NCBI RefSeq assembly: GCF_002078875.1
Contig: NC_034438.1
Span: 14,089,683 to 14,153,682 of the forward strand
From: Numida meleagris
Lineage: Eukaryota; Chordata; Aves; Galliformes; Numididae
DNA length: 64,000 nt
Reading direction: 5' to 3'
Part shown: positions 23,220-34,062 of the stretch, piece after piece
How the letters are laid out: each line of letters begins with the position of its first letter
How positions within the stretch are numbered: the first letter of the stretch is position 1
Program-made: the position numbers and the translations under genes
The notes under the pieces: model-generated
Told to the model about the DNA's origin: nothing
The model's input: only the letters and a program-made list of their open reading frames with translations
The model's database searches: none

Positions 23220-23617
23220 GAATCGTAAATCATAAATAGAATTGCTTAGGTTGGAAGGGACCTCGATGATAATTCCAGGTTCCTCTGGATGACATCCCTT
23301 CCTTCTATGTTGTCAGTTTCACTACTCAGCTTAGTGTCATCTGCAAACTTGCTGAAGGTGCACCTAATCCCATCCTCGAAGCCACTGATAAAGATGTTAA
23401 AGTGTACTTGTCCCAAGACGGACCCCTAAGGGACACCACTATCACCAGCCTCCACCTGGACTTAGAGACATTGACAGCAACCCTCTGGCTGCAGCCATCC
23501 AACCTAATCCTTTTCCATTGAATAGTCCATCCTTTTAATCTGTATCTCACCAATTTAGAGATAAGGATGTGGTGTAAGACCACGTTAAAAGCTTTGAAGA
23601 AATCCAGGTTAGGCTGC
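23220..23617 (-). mobile_element. CR1 LINE with large internal deletion, reverse strand
   Basis: The plus strand shows the reversed CR1 tail (gaattgcttaggttggaagggacct, about 23,235-23,264) joined almost directly at about 23,275 to the reversed RT region (tcctctggatgacatccctt...). In intact copies roughly 600 bp of C-terminal coding sequence lies between them. The RT catalytic box is FADD (23,336-23,347, minus strand), although the frame is broken around it. The minus-strand frame 23,326-23,649 contains [13 protein letters not shown] and [14 protein letters not shown], the CR1 RT region upstream of the active site. Confidence 0.85.
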
Positions 23618-23837
23618 TGATACTCTAAGACTGTTATGCATATTGCCATTTTTGTATCTTTCTCCTATCCCCTTGTTTCATACTGCAGTGACAGGGATTG
23701 CCTTCTTGTTAAAGGACCATACAGCTCAAACAAAGTCTTGGTCCATGACAGGTGATCCTAAGCATTTTAGTAATAGAAATTATAATAAATGATTGTAATA
23801 AGAGAAACTGTGTAGTGTTTTTGAAACATACATATTT

Positions 23838-24389
23838 GGAACTGTCTTAGTTTCAGCTGGGATGGAATTGTTTTCTTTAGAGAGTCTGATACAATGTTCT
23901 AGGAGAAAAACAATGTTGATAATACACCAGTGTTTATAGCTTTTTCTAAGCAGTATTGTACAGAGCCAAGGCCATTTGCAGTGAACAGCTCAAGGAGCTG
24001 GGAGGAAATAGAACTGGGACAGCTGCCTGAAATTTGCCGAAGGAGTATTCCATACCATATAACATCATGCAGAAGAAATTTTGAAGAGGGTGAGAGCTGA
24101 TTTTTTTCTCTTCTACTGCTTGGTGTGTTGGGCACCAATCAGGGGGTGTTGAGCAATTGCTTGCTCTTCACTTGTTATATACATTCATATATATATATAT
24201 ATATATATATGTATATGTATAGTCATAACTAGTATCCTTTTCCTTTTCTCTTAGTAAATAGTTTTATCTCAGTCCATGAGTTCTATTTTTTTTTTTTCCC
24301 AATTCTTTCCCCATCCCACTGGGAAGTGAGGAGTGAGAGAATGACTGTATGGTGTTTAGCCACCTGCCAGATTAAACCACAACAGGAAC
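23838..24389 (+). mobile_element. ERVL-type solo LTR with target duplication
   Basis: A 542 bp LTR (23,843-24,384) starting tgtcttagtttcagctggga and ending gattaaaccacaaca, flanked by a perfect 5 bp duplication GGAAC (23,838-23,842 and 24,385-24,389). It shares the gcagtattgtacagagccaagg, attccataccatataac and ttttatctcagtccatgag landmarks with the provirus at 18.8 kb, so both belong to one family. A solo LTR of this kind forms by recombination between the two LTRs of a provirus. An (AT)n microsatellite (24,187-24,220) sits inside it at about the same place as in the 22.3 kb LTR. Confidence 0.92.
24187..24220. repeat. (AT)n microsatellite inside the solo LTR
   Basis: About twelve AT units followed by gtatatgtat. 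It is likely to be length-polymorphic. Confidence 0.9.
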
Positions 24390-25765
24390 ACATGCTGAAG
24401 TTTCATGGCTTTGTTTCAGCCAAGTGGTACACATAAATAAATAGCAATTCCACTGAAGTCTACTGTCTATCTTAAGAGTAATTCCATTCAAATCCATGCA
24501 GTTTCTCCAGTGTAAAACATAATGTTTATATATTCCTTCTGTGGTGTAGTCTTAAAATACTGAACATATTCTACAATGTCTTTGCCTGTGAAAAAGGCAG
24601 AAAAAAATCCCCCCCCAATTTTAAATTGGATCAAGAGCTCATAAATACTCTACTTTGGAAGAATTACCAAATTGTTCAACGAACATACACTACTTAGAGC
24701 AATCAGTCTCTTTAATCTCCATTATCTGTCATATAAGCATGTTATCATTTTTTATTACGATCTCATGATAAAATAGTTGTGCTGAGCCATCTCACTTCAG
24801 AAAACATATGTGCAATGATTTTGTGTTGATTAGTGATGATTGCTTGTTATGGTTGACTTCACAGGTTGGCAATTTTTGGCTTTAATCTTGAAATAGATAG
24901 CAGTTTTGAAGAAATTATTTTGATTCCTTACCTTTATCATAACCATCTGATGGTCCCAGTCACCCTTATTCCAGCAGCTTGCAACTTTTCTTGCAGAAAG
25001 AAAAGAACACTAAATCCTGTATGTGCTCAAGGAAATTAGTTGAATTAATTGAATCAGTTGAATTAATTTGATGCAACTATTTAAGGATCAATTCAAACTT
25101 TTTTTACTCATTCTTATTACTTATACGTATATTTTCAAATGCTCTCTTCCTCATCTCATAAGAAAGACAGCCAACAGTCAAATATGATGTTTTCTTTGTC
25201 CTGCTTGGTATCTTTCCACATCATGGCTGTGTTTGCAGGCAGATATTGTCAAGAGCATCATGCTATACTTGAGCCTTGCAGCTTTCATGGGCTTCTTGTC
25301 TGTTAAGATATTAAAGTATACAATTTTTTTTTTTTGTTTTTGGAAACTTCTGTACTAACGATGTTAAGTAGCAGATATTTCAGAAATGCATTAAACAGCA
25401 GTCATTCTCAACTCTATGTGGGAAGGCAGCAGTCACTTCTTCCCTTTTGCAGATAACACAGACAAATATCAATTTGATAACTGGCCATGCGGTATTCATT
25501 ATTTCAATAAACCTGCAGCGTTCTCAGTGTCTTCCCTGTTTAAAGCATTACGTTTAGAAGGAGTATGTAAGATAGCTTCAGTTATCTGTCATTACCTTGA
25601 GCTGAATGAGGCCTTGTATGATGTTTTCTGACTCTAGCCACTAAGAGCACTTCATAGCTTCTGCCAGTAGTCTACTACTAACATTCTCAAAATAGCAAAT
25701 CTTTGATAACCCCTAACTTAACTGGAGGTTTATACAGAAGCAGAACAAGTGGTGTAGTCCATCAT
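24390..25765. other. Unique AT-rich stretch
   Basis: No gene or recognised repeat. It contains a small imperfect duplication at about 25,036-25,075 (gttgaattaatt units) and a T run at 25,325-25,336. Confidence 0.5.
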
Positions 25766-26295
25766 CTCTGGGGCACAAAGACTCTTTTCAGGCTCTGAAT
25801 CATTTTCTCTGTAGACTCAAAGCCACTGTTGTAGTACTCAAAGCCTATTTTGGAGTGCCCAGTGCCTCCCCTGTAGGACCAAAGCTGCTGTTTTGGATTT
25901 AAAAAATCATTCTTGGAGTCCAAAGTCACAATTTAGGGCTCAGAGACCCCTTTCTCAGGTTCCAAAACCAAACTATTGTGGCCGCTCTTTCAATTTTGGG
26001 TTCCAAGCTCTTTTTCCAGTGCCCAGTGCCTCAAGTTGGTGTTCAGAAAGTCATAGTCAGGCGCCAAATCCTCATTAGAGTGTCCAGAGCCTCATTTGAA
26101 GGAACAAACCTTCCTTTTCAGGGCACAAATATCTCCTAAACTCTAAACTCTCTTTTAGCAGCTGGAAAGCATAACAATAAGAAGAAAAGTCTTAATTTTA
26201 CTGGTCACAGCCTCGTTATTAAGCACCAAACCCTTATTTTCAGGGCTCAGAGCCTGTTCTTGGGCTCCAAAGCCACCATTTTTACCACCATTTAT
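25766..26295. repeat. Decayed minisatellite, 20-21 bp unit (possibly a 41 bp higher-order unit)
   Basis: About two dozen degenerate units can be laid out by eye, with a consensus near tccaaagcctcattttcaggg. Examples are actcaaagccactgttgtag, ctcaaagcctattttggagtg, ccaaagctgctgttttggatt, tccagagcctcatttgaagg, accaaacccttattttcaggg, ctcagagcctgttcttgggc and tccaaagccaccattttta. Units with ccaaagcc and units with c(c)agagcc often alternate, suggesting a 41 bp dimer. The region 26,145-26,205 is the most eroded. A 41-42 bp repeat made of two ~20 bp halves is known from chicken (PO41/CNM type); the relation is my inference. Confidence 0.65.
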
Positions 26296-26499
26296 CATGC
26301 AGCACCATGATGCCCTTGCCATGCAATTGTGCAGTAATTGCACAGCACATTGGCCTAGAAAGTGTTTTTCACATAGATATCTTGAGGGAGCCATGAATCC
26401 TGGAACGTGTTGAGGGATTCAGCGAATGAACCTCCTAGCCAGGCAGCAACACGGTGGCTACAGGCAGTGGTGGAGAGCCCCCTGCCCAAGCCCTGAGCA

Positions 26500-27278
26500 A
26501 TGCATCTAGGAAATTAAGAGAGCTGGGCAATCACCAACTGCATGAAGTTTAACAAGAGTAAGTGCTGGATTCTGCACCTGTGAAGGGACAGCCCTGGCTC
26601 TATGTACAGACTGGGGGATGAGACTTTGGATAGCAACACCACTTAAAGGGATTTGGGGGGTCTCGGTTGACAGCAACTTGAACACGAGTCAGCAGTGTTG
26701 TGCCCAGGCAGCCAGGAAGGCCACATCATATGCTGGTGTGCATCAGACTCAGCACTGCCAGCAGGGTGAGGGAAGGGGTTGCCCTGTTCTGCACTGCGTT
26801 AGTGAGGCCTCACCTCCAGTAATGGGTGCAGATTTGGGTGTCACAGTACAAAAAGGGCATAAAACTATTAAAGAGTGTCTAGAGCGTAGCTACAAAGATG
26901 GTGAAGGGTCTGGAGGGGAAGACATATGAGGAGCAGCTGATGTCCCCTAGTTTGTTTGACCTGGAGAAGGGAAGAGTGAGAGGAGACCTCATTGTGGCCT
27001 GCAGCTCCTCACAGGGGAGCAGAGGGGCAAGCACTGATCTCTGGAGACAGTGGCAGGACCCAAGGGAATGGCATGGAGCTGTGACAGGGGAAGGTCAGGT
27101 TGGATATCAGGGAAAGGTTCTTCACCAGAGGAGCAGGGTAGTGATAATGGCATGGAGTTCAAGAAGCGTCTGGATAAAGACATATAGCCTGATTTTTGGG
27201 TGGTCCTGTGTGGAGCCAGGAGTTGGCCTCTGTGATCCTCATGAGTCCCTTCCAACTCTGGATATTCAGTGATTCTAA
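26500..27278 (+). mobile_element. CR1 LINE fragment, forward, about 0.78 kb
   Basis: Starts in ORF2 just before aactgcatgaagtttaacaag (the MKFNKSKC-like region). It continues through LNTSQQCCAQAARKA (about 26,681-26,725), the broken region for HLQ.WVQIW, MVKGLEGKTYEEQLM (26,898-26,942) and the gagcagaggggcaagcactg box, to the 3' UTR ctcatgagtcccttccaactctgg and a gtgattcta tail. Its C-terminal wording (gagcagaggggcaag..., gaatggcatggagctg) resembles the copy at 3.3 kb, so the two are probably the same subfamily. Frames are interrupted by shifts near 26,760-26,890. Confidence 0.88.
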
Positions 27279-30200
27279 GAGTATCAGGCAGAATGGTCTG
27301 TGAAAAGAATGGATTTGTGGTTTGCAGCTTCATACAGTGAAAGACAAGTCTGTTTGTCTTGCCAAGACTGTTTTCTTAAATAGAGCACCCACTCATGAAC
27401 AATGATTTTATAAGACTACCATTAGTGACACATGACAGCTAATTTAGCTTTTGGTTTTGACATTTACTCAAAGTGGTGAGAGACATTAAATAATGACAGC
27501 ATTAAAAAAATCACCAGGTGAAACTGCCAATCTACCAGTGCCCAGATACCGAGGCAAAATATTAGACCACCTAGGTGATCTTGGGGGTCATTTTGGCTCT
27601 CACTGGTTCAAGGATCAGACAATGAAATAATTGATGACTATCTTTCCCTTCTTACACTAACAAGGCCTTGTGGGTAACTGCATTTTAGGGCTGCACTTCA
27701 AAACTCAGACTGTAGACTACGAAAATACATTATTCTGGGAGTTATTTCAGATGATTCACATGCACTACTTTCTCAGGAACAAGCGGTCAGATTTCTCTAC
27801 TGGCAATGATTTCTAGCTTCCTTTGAGTCAATGACTGTTAATTCATTCCCAAAGGAGGAAATAGAGATGCTTCCTAATATCCAGTTGTCTGAAAATATAC
27901 ATTTTCTTTTTGTCTTTTATAAGAGTTGTTCCCTCCCTGCCTTTCCAAATACTGACAGTTGTTCTTGGTAAGTGACTGTTTCAAGTATGCACAGTGCTAT
28001 GTATGTTATTGACAGGGTATAGATCTTTGCTGACTGTGATGCTTCTGTCTGAGGAATAAGGCTACAGAAATAACCTGCTTGGCATAGACTTTGTCTAAAA
28101 CACCATTTAAAAACTTTTTCAGTTGCTAGACATGAAATATTAGAATGTAGTCATCTCTGACCTAATGGCTATTTGTGGAACAAAAGAGGAAAATAATTTT
28201 CATTAATTCAGTTTGTTATCTGAAACACTTAGAATATCCTCTTCTTGCCTTTTACCAAAAACCGAAGAATAATCAAAGGCCATGTCTAGACTGCCCTCAG
28301 AGCAGAGAACATGCTGTGGTTCTCTCTTTTCCAGTGCATCCATGTTTTCTTGCCTGGAAGTCACAGGATGAGGGGAAGTGACGCAAATGGAAATGCACTG
28401 AGAATCTACCTGACCTTGGGAGCTGAAAGTGCTGTGCGTCAGACTGGTACTTGTATGTGAAAACCTCACATTTGTGTGTACAGACCAACATTACAGACAT
28501 TTTCCAGGCTCTGCTTTCAGCAAATGTTTTCCACTTGTTACAGTTTTTTAAATCTTACTTTAAATCTTAAACCTTACTTTTACACATTGATGTTTGTCTT
28601 GCTCCAATTTATAGGAGAGAGAGGAGGTTCTTTTAATATCGATGGCGAGATTAAGACACAACACGTCAAATGTTAGCCCGGCCAGTTTATGACAAATCCT
28701 AGTTGCTTAGGGAGAAGGGGAAGGGAAGGCTGGCAAAAAAGAAAAGGGATATGAAATAAATGCAAGGAGTCCTTGTAGAAAGCAGGAGGGAGAGAGTCAC
28801 CACCATGGGTCCAATGTTGTTCATAGTGCCTCCACTGATCTCAGGAACTCGTCCAATTACCACAGGGCATGGGAGAAAGCCAAGAAGCTTCACAGCAAGC
28901 AGGCCCTGGGGGGTTCTTTCCTAAGAGGTTTCTTTCTCTTAGAGAATTCTTCCATCAAAGGTTTCTTTTCTTTTGGCAGTTCTTCTCAGAAGTTCTTAGT
29001 TTAGTGGGGACCTGTTATCCCCCATTTCACAGTTATTTTTCTTTTCTTTCTGTTAGTGTGACACACCTGGCCCAACAGATAAGCCAGCAGGGAGTGATGC
29101 TTTTGTTGCCATGCACAAGCATTATCATCTTTTGCAGTGGTCAGCTCCTTCAAGTCGCACCCCTGAAGAAGACTGCTTGTCCAGCTGCTGCTTATCTTTA
29201 CAATCATAAGCAGAAGTACCCTGGTACGGTGACACCCACCGCTCACCCCCCTAGATAATTTGCATTTGTCAGTTAGAGTCTTATCACCAAAAAGGGCTCA
29301 TGAAGCAAGCTTTGAGGCAAAAGAAAGAACAGTTCTTGTCTTCCACAGTGTTTTTTACCATAATCCCTTTGGATTGCCAGAGGTAGCGGGACAGCAGCAT
29401 AGCCAATCATGCAGTCTTCAATGAGAGAAGTAACCAATAAAATGAAATAAATAATATCCTATCAGAGCATTAGTACTGTCAGTGCTAGAGGAGCTTGCCT
29501 TTCAGAAAGGCCTGCAATGCAACACAATTTCAGTTACATAGCTGACCAGCTATTAACGTTGTTTATTGCTGTTCACATCATTGTTATGATGCATGAATTC
29601 TCTTTCATCTCCAGGTTCAGGTTTTGGATACACTTTCTTCTGGAAAGATTTCAAAGTCAGTAAGCCAAGGGCTTATAGTGCTGAAGAGGTTAGTCATAGC
29701 TTGGTTCAAATTCTGAACAATGATTAAGCTTATGATTTCTGAAATGTTTATGTGAGCTGTGTCTTGTATTGTTTATTGCTGTTGTTGACACTAACACGTA
29801 TGGTCCAGATGACAGAATAAGATCTGCATTTGAGATTATGTGGTGTATTGTAAACTCAACATTGCAGATGTACTTCTAACTAATCAAAGACAGAGGAATT
29901 GCTTTGAGTCACATGTTGGAAAGTTAAGAGGGATGTTTAATGCAACTCTTCCATTTCCAACTGGGAGAAGCTGACAGACACAAATAACTGGAGGCTTAGC
30001 AAGACATTCTGAAGCTACTAACAGGCTTCTTTCTCTGGAAAACCTTAAGTACAGCTGAAAGAGAGCTCTACAGATTATTTACAAAATAAAAGAGTAATTA
30101 ATACCTGCTGGTGAGAGCAGACTTAATAAATACTGAGTGTTCTACAAAGTGACCTAAAGTAATTCCCTCACAAGAGTCCGATGAAATACAATAAATATGT

Positions 30201-31487
30201 GACTACTCCCATGTTGCAGCTGGTAAAAAAGATGCAGACTTTCATATCATGGGGACATAACTAAGCCTGGAGCCCTGTTACCAGAATTTTCCTCTCAGTA
30301 TGAGGGGAGTGCTAAATCCTTCCAAAGCGTTAGTCAGTTAGTCAGGGGCTAAACCACACACACATTGTTCACCCCCTGAGAAAACTGTGGTCTCAACCAA
30401 GTATCTTGGATTTATGTTAAAAATGCCAAAAAGAGATGGGATTTTATTACTTGTTTAGATGCCTAAGCTGCTTCTTAAGTGTTGGCATCAGATAAACAAA
30501 TGAATTTTAGTAAAATACACTCAGAAGACACTTGCAGGTCCAAAATGTAATGTTTCCATACTGCATCACATTGAGCCAAGAAGGCCTCGGGGCAGGAACA
30601 AAAAATTGAATTTATTCTTGAATTTTCACTATTTCTCCTATGTCCAGTTCATTCACATTTTCTGTTGGGACTGCTGTCCTTGGCGTTAGCTTTACTTACA
30701 ATTTAATTGTAAATTTTCAGTTTTACTTACATGATCACAACAGTTTGTTAGCCACTCGCTAACTGCACTGGATTGGAGAACACTTTTATAAAGCATGATG
30801 AAGTATCATTTCATCTGATCTATCATATATAACAGTATTATTGTACCTTAATTAATATTGCAGACTTGGAATCTTTCAAGTCAGTCAGAATTTGTTCTAT
30901 TGAAATTCATAATTTTGTTTTCTTTGAAAAAGCTCAACTCAGTGCTCAGCTCTAGGACACAAATTATCTTAGGATGAATGAGATGAAACTGGAGTTGTTT
31001 TTGTCTGAGAAGTGCCAATGAAGATGTAAGTAGACTGAATTTCTGTAAAAGACTAGGACTGGCAATCTGGTGTGGTCATTGCATCATAGTTAAGAGGTTT
31101 CCAGCCCTACTTTTCTGTACAGCTCATTTTTGTTCTAATCTCTCTGTTTCAGACATCTCTGCATAGGCAGGTAACCAGTGCCCATCCCTCTAATTTCCTT
31201 TTTGCTATTTCCAGAGAGCCAGTTAGACTTCCTGTTGTGCTATGCTGAATGTTCTACAAATTACTGTTTCATTAGGCTTGTCTGTCCTTTTATAGTCCTC
31301 TTGAAAATTATTTATCTGGGATAATATCCGATGTGATTTAACACAAAGAGCATTGCATCTTTATTATGTAAAATATTTAATAACTTTGGAGGTACTAAGA
31401 GCTTTGTACAGAAAAAAACTCTTCCTGTTTTCTACTTATCTCTTAGCTTTTTAGAAATGATAAACGTTCAATATCAGTGTTTTTTTT
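27279..31487. other. Mostly unique stretch; possible old element at 28.7-29.3 kb
   Basis: No gene is supported. Between about 28,670 and 29,260 the base composition shifts (purine-rich then T-rich blocks, more GC) and one 129-codon plus-strand frame (28,869-29,258) overlaps minus-strand frames. This could be an eroded LTR, but I found no TG...CA ends with matching duplications. The rest is AT-rich with no recognised repeats. Confidence 0.4.
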
Positions 31488-31907
31488 AATGAGTGTGGTC
31501 TTCACCACATCCGATATTCCGTTCGTAACTTGTCGCCTTGCCCGCAAGGACTTCTTCCTGTCCCTGGCCACCTGCCGCACTTACACATCAATATGATGAG
31601 CGGCAAAATGGCGTTTATTGGTAAAAGCTACAGAACTATATAGTATTTCTTACCTTTTACTAGACTGTTCCAGAAGCTCACACGAGCTACTGGCCAATCA
31701 TATTGAATCTCCCGCTTCTGACCTCTTACTTCCGAAAGGCCATATACGGAGTTGTTATACGCCTTGTTATGAAAACAAAGAAGGACAGCCTCTCCTTCTT
31801 ACGACACGGGTTCAAGTAAAGTAGGTGAACCAATAGCAAGCATATGGGGAAGGGCCTTCCGCGTTACAACCCGAATGCCCTCTAACATGCCTGATACAAC
31901 AAATGAG
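31488..31907 (-). mobile_element. Alpharetrovirus-like (EAV/ALV-type) solo LTR with 6 bp target duplication
   Basis: A 408 bp LTR (31,494-31,901) in reverse orientation, flanked by the 6 bp direct repeat AATGAG (31,488-31,493 and 31,902-31,907) with TG...CA ends. On the minus strand it starts TGTTGTATCAGGCATG and has two inverted CCAAT boxes (plus-strand ccaat at 31,693 and 31,830) and a TATA-like actatatagt (31,635-31,644). About 20 bases on is caataaacgccatttt (31,605-31,620), then a GC-richer U5. An AATAAA directly upstream of GCCATTTT, at the U3/R border, is the avian alpharetrovirus arrangement. It has many CpGs and clean ends, so it is relatively young. No internal genes remain. Confidence 0.82.
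31605..31645 (-). promoter_or_regulatory. LTR core promoter and polyadenylation signal
   Basis: On the minus strand the TATA-like element (31,635-31,644) is followed within about 20 bases by AATAAA (31,614-31,619) and then GCCATTTT, the expected transcription start of the R region. In exogenous avian leukosis-type LTRs the poly(A) signal also sits just upstream of R. Whether this one still drives transcription is unknown. Confidence 0.65.
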
Positions 31908-32984
31908 TAAAGTGGTCTTATGCCTTTCTTCTGGTTTTACAAGAGATATTCTTTTTATGATGGCATGCACTGTAAGAAAATTTTGTTTATAAGCCACTTC
32001 GCATCAATAAATTGCAAATGTGGTTTATACAGAAATAAACCACAGCCCAATTACCTACAAATGTGATATAGTCTTGTTTCTTATGATTTTTGTTATTACT
32101 GCAGTATTGATAAACCATTAACAAAATAAAAAAGGAGCTTTTTCTTAATAGTTAACACAAATTTTACATTTGTTTATGTGGAAAGAAGTAGGTGTTATGA
32201 ATGATCAAGCAAAATAAATCTCAGTATCAAAAGCCTTAAAAGCCAACTGTATACTTTTCATCCACAGTCAAACACTTTGTTTTATGAATGTTTTAATATT
32301 TTTATTCAGGAATAACCAAATATCTCCAAGTGCTAATATATTTATTAATTTTAGTTTTACCACAATAAACAAAAATTAGACCATTTGGATTTGGTTTGTC
32401 TTGTTTGAAATATGACCTTGTATATCTGGATCACATTTCACCATTTGTATTTACATATCTTCACTCAAATATAAAATTGAATTATACAATCAGGCTACGT
32501 GAAACACATTGTTTTGGTACCAAAGCATTTCTCTAATCTCTTTTGCTGTTTAGTATGATTTGTTTTGTAAATATTTACAAGTTTGTTTCTAAAAGCAAGA
32601 ATTTTAAATGAGGTAGGAAAGACAAACACAACAAAAGTAACAAATCAGGAAAGTATTTTTTCTTGGCTACAGAATGATTGGCTTCAGAGGCCGATGAATG
32701 TTGCAACTTAGAAGTTGCATGGAGGTAGGGGTACCCTTTTTTCTTTTCACAAGAACTAATACTGTACTTAGGAGCCTTTGTCAGCTCATCTCTACATTTA
32801 AAACCATGCTATGGCACCTATTTTTAACTAGGCTTCAACAGCAGAGCTCAAATGTTGTTCTGAACTTATCCATTGTTCAAATTCAATGACACTGACCTTT
32901 TATAAGACAGTTTCTCCTCCTGCTTTGACAGAAACCTCACGTAGTGATTTCTGAATCAAGTTATCTAGAAAAGGTTTTTATTTA
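31908..32984. other. Unique AT-rich stretch
   Basis: Strongly AT-rich, with no gene or repeat recognised. Confidence 0.5.
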
Positions 32985-34062
32985 TAGAATCATAGAATCA
33001 TAGAATTTGCTAGGTTGGAAAAGACCTACAAGATCATCCAATCCAACCATCCACCTACCACCAATAACCCCACTAAACCATGTCTCTCAACACTATATCT
33101 AAACGTTTCTTGAACACCTACAGGGATGGTAACTCCACCACCTCCCTGGGCAGCTCATTCCAGCGCCTGACCACTCTTTCAGAAAAGTAGTATTTCCTAA
33201 CATCCAGCCTGAATCTCCCCTGGTGCAACTTGAGGCCATTCCCCCTCATCCTGTCACTAGTTACAAGAGAGAAGAAGCCGACCCCCAGCTCACTACAACC
33301 TCCCTTCAGGTAGTAATAGAGAGCGATAAGGTCACCTCTGAGCCTCTTCTTCTCCAGACTGAACAATCCCAGCTCCCTCAGCTGCTCCTCATAAGGCCTG
33401 TGCTCCAGACCCCTCACCAGCTTCGTCACCCTCCTCTGAACATGCTCCATGGCCTCAATGTCTTTCTTGCAGTGAGGGGCCCAAAACTGGACACAGTACT
33501 CGAGGTGTGGCCTCACCAGTGCTGAGTACAGAGGGATAATTACCTCCCTGCTCCTACTGGCAACACTGTTTCTGATACAAGCCAGGATGCCATTGGCCTT
33601 CTTGGCCACCTGGGCACACTGCTGGCTCATGCTCAGCTGAGCATTGACCAACACCCCCAGGTCCGTTTCCCCTACACAGTCTTCCAGCCACTCTGCCCCA
33701 ATCCTGTAGCGTTGCCTGGGGTTGTTGTGGTCAAAGTGCAGGACGTGGCACTTGGTCTTGTTGAACCTCATCCCACTGGCTTCAGCCCAGAGATTCAGCC
33801 TGTCCAGATCTCTCTGCAGGGCCTTGCTACCCCCAGGCAGATCAACACTTCCTGCCAGCTTGGTGTTGTCTGCAAACTTACTGAGGGTGCTCCAATGCCC
33901 TCATCCACGTCATCGATAAAGATATTGAAGAGGAAAGGCCCAGCACCAACCCCTGGGGAACACCACTCATGACCGGTCGCCAGCTGGATTTAACTCCATT
34001 CACCATCACTCTTTGGGCCCAGCCCTCCAACCAGCTCCTTACCCAGCAGACTGTACCTGTCC
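32985..34062 (-). mobile_element. CR1 LINE, 1.08 kb, well preserved, reverse strand
   Basis: The plus strand starts with three atagaatc octamers (32,985-33,006), then ttggaaaagacct, the reversed form of the variant 3' UTR. It continues through the ORF2 C-terminus back to RT near 34,060. The minus strand carries the longest retroelement frame in the window (217 codons). The RT box reads FADN (33,865-33,876), and a frameshift near 33,885-33,890 breaks the connection to the C-terminal frame. It belongs to the same subfamily as the 47.0-48.4 kb copy. Confidence 0.92.
33118..33771 (-). pseudogene. CR1 ORF2 C-terminal fragment (217 codons open)
   Basis: The open minus-strand frame contains [114 protein letters not shown] and [10 protein letters not shown], in the order expected for the CR1 ORF2 C-terminus. 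This is the thumb/C-terminal part only; RT motifs are upstream in another frame. The lack of stops over 650 bp makes this one of the better-preserved copies here. It was never a separate gene. Confidence 0.9.
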
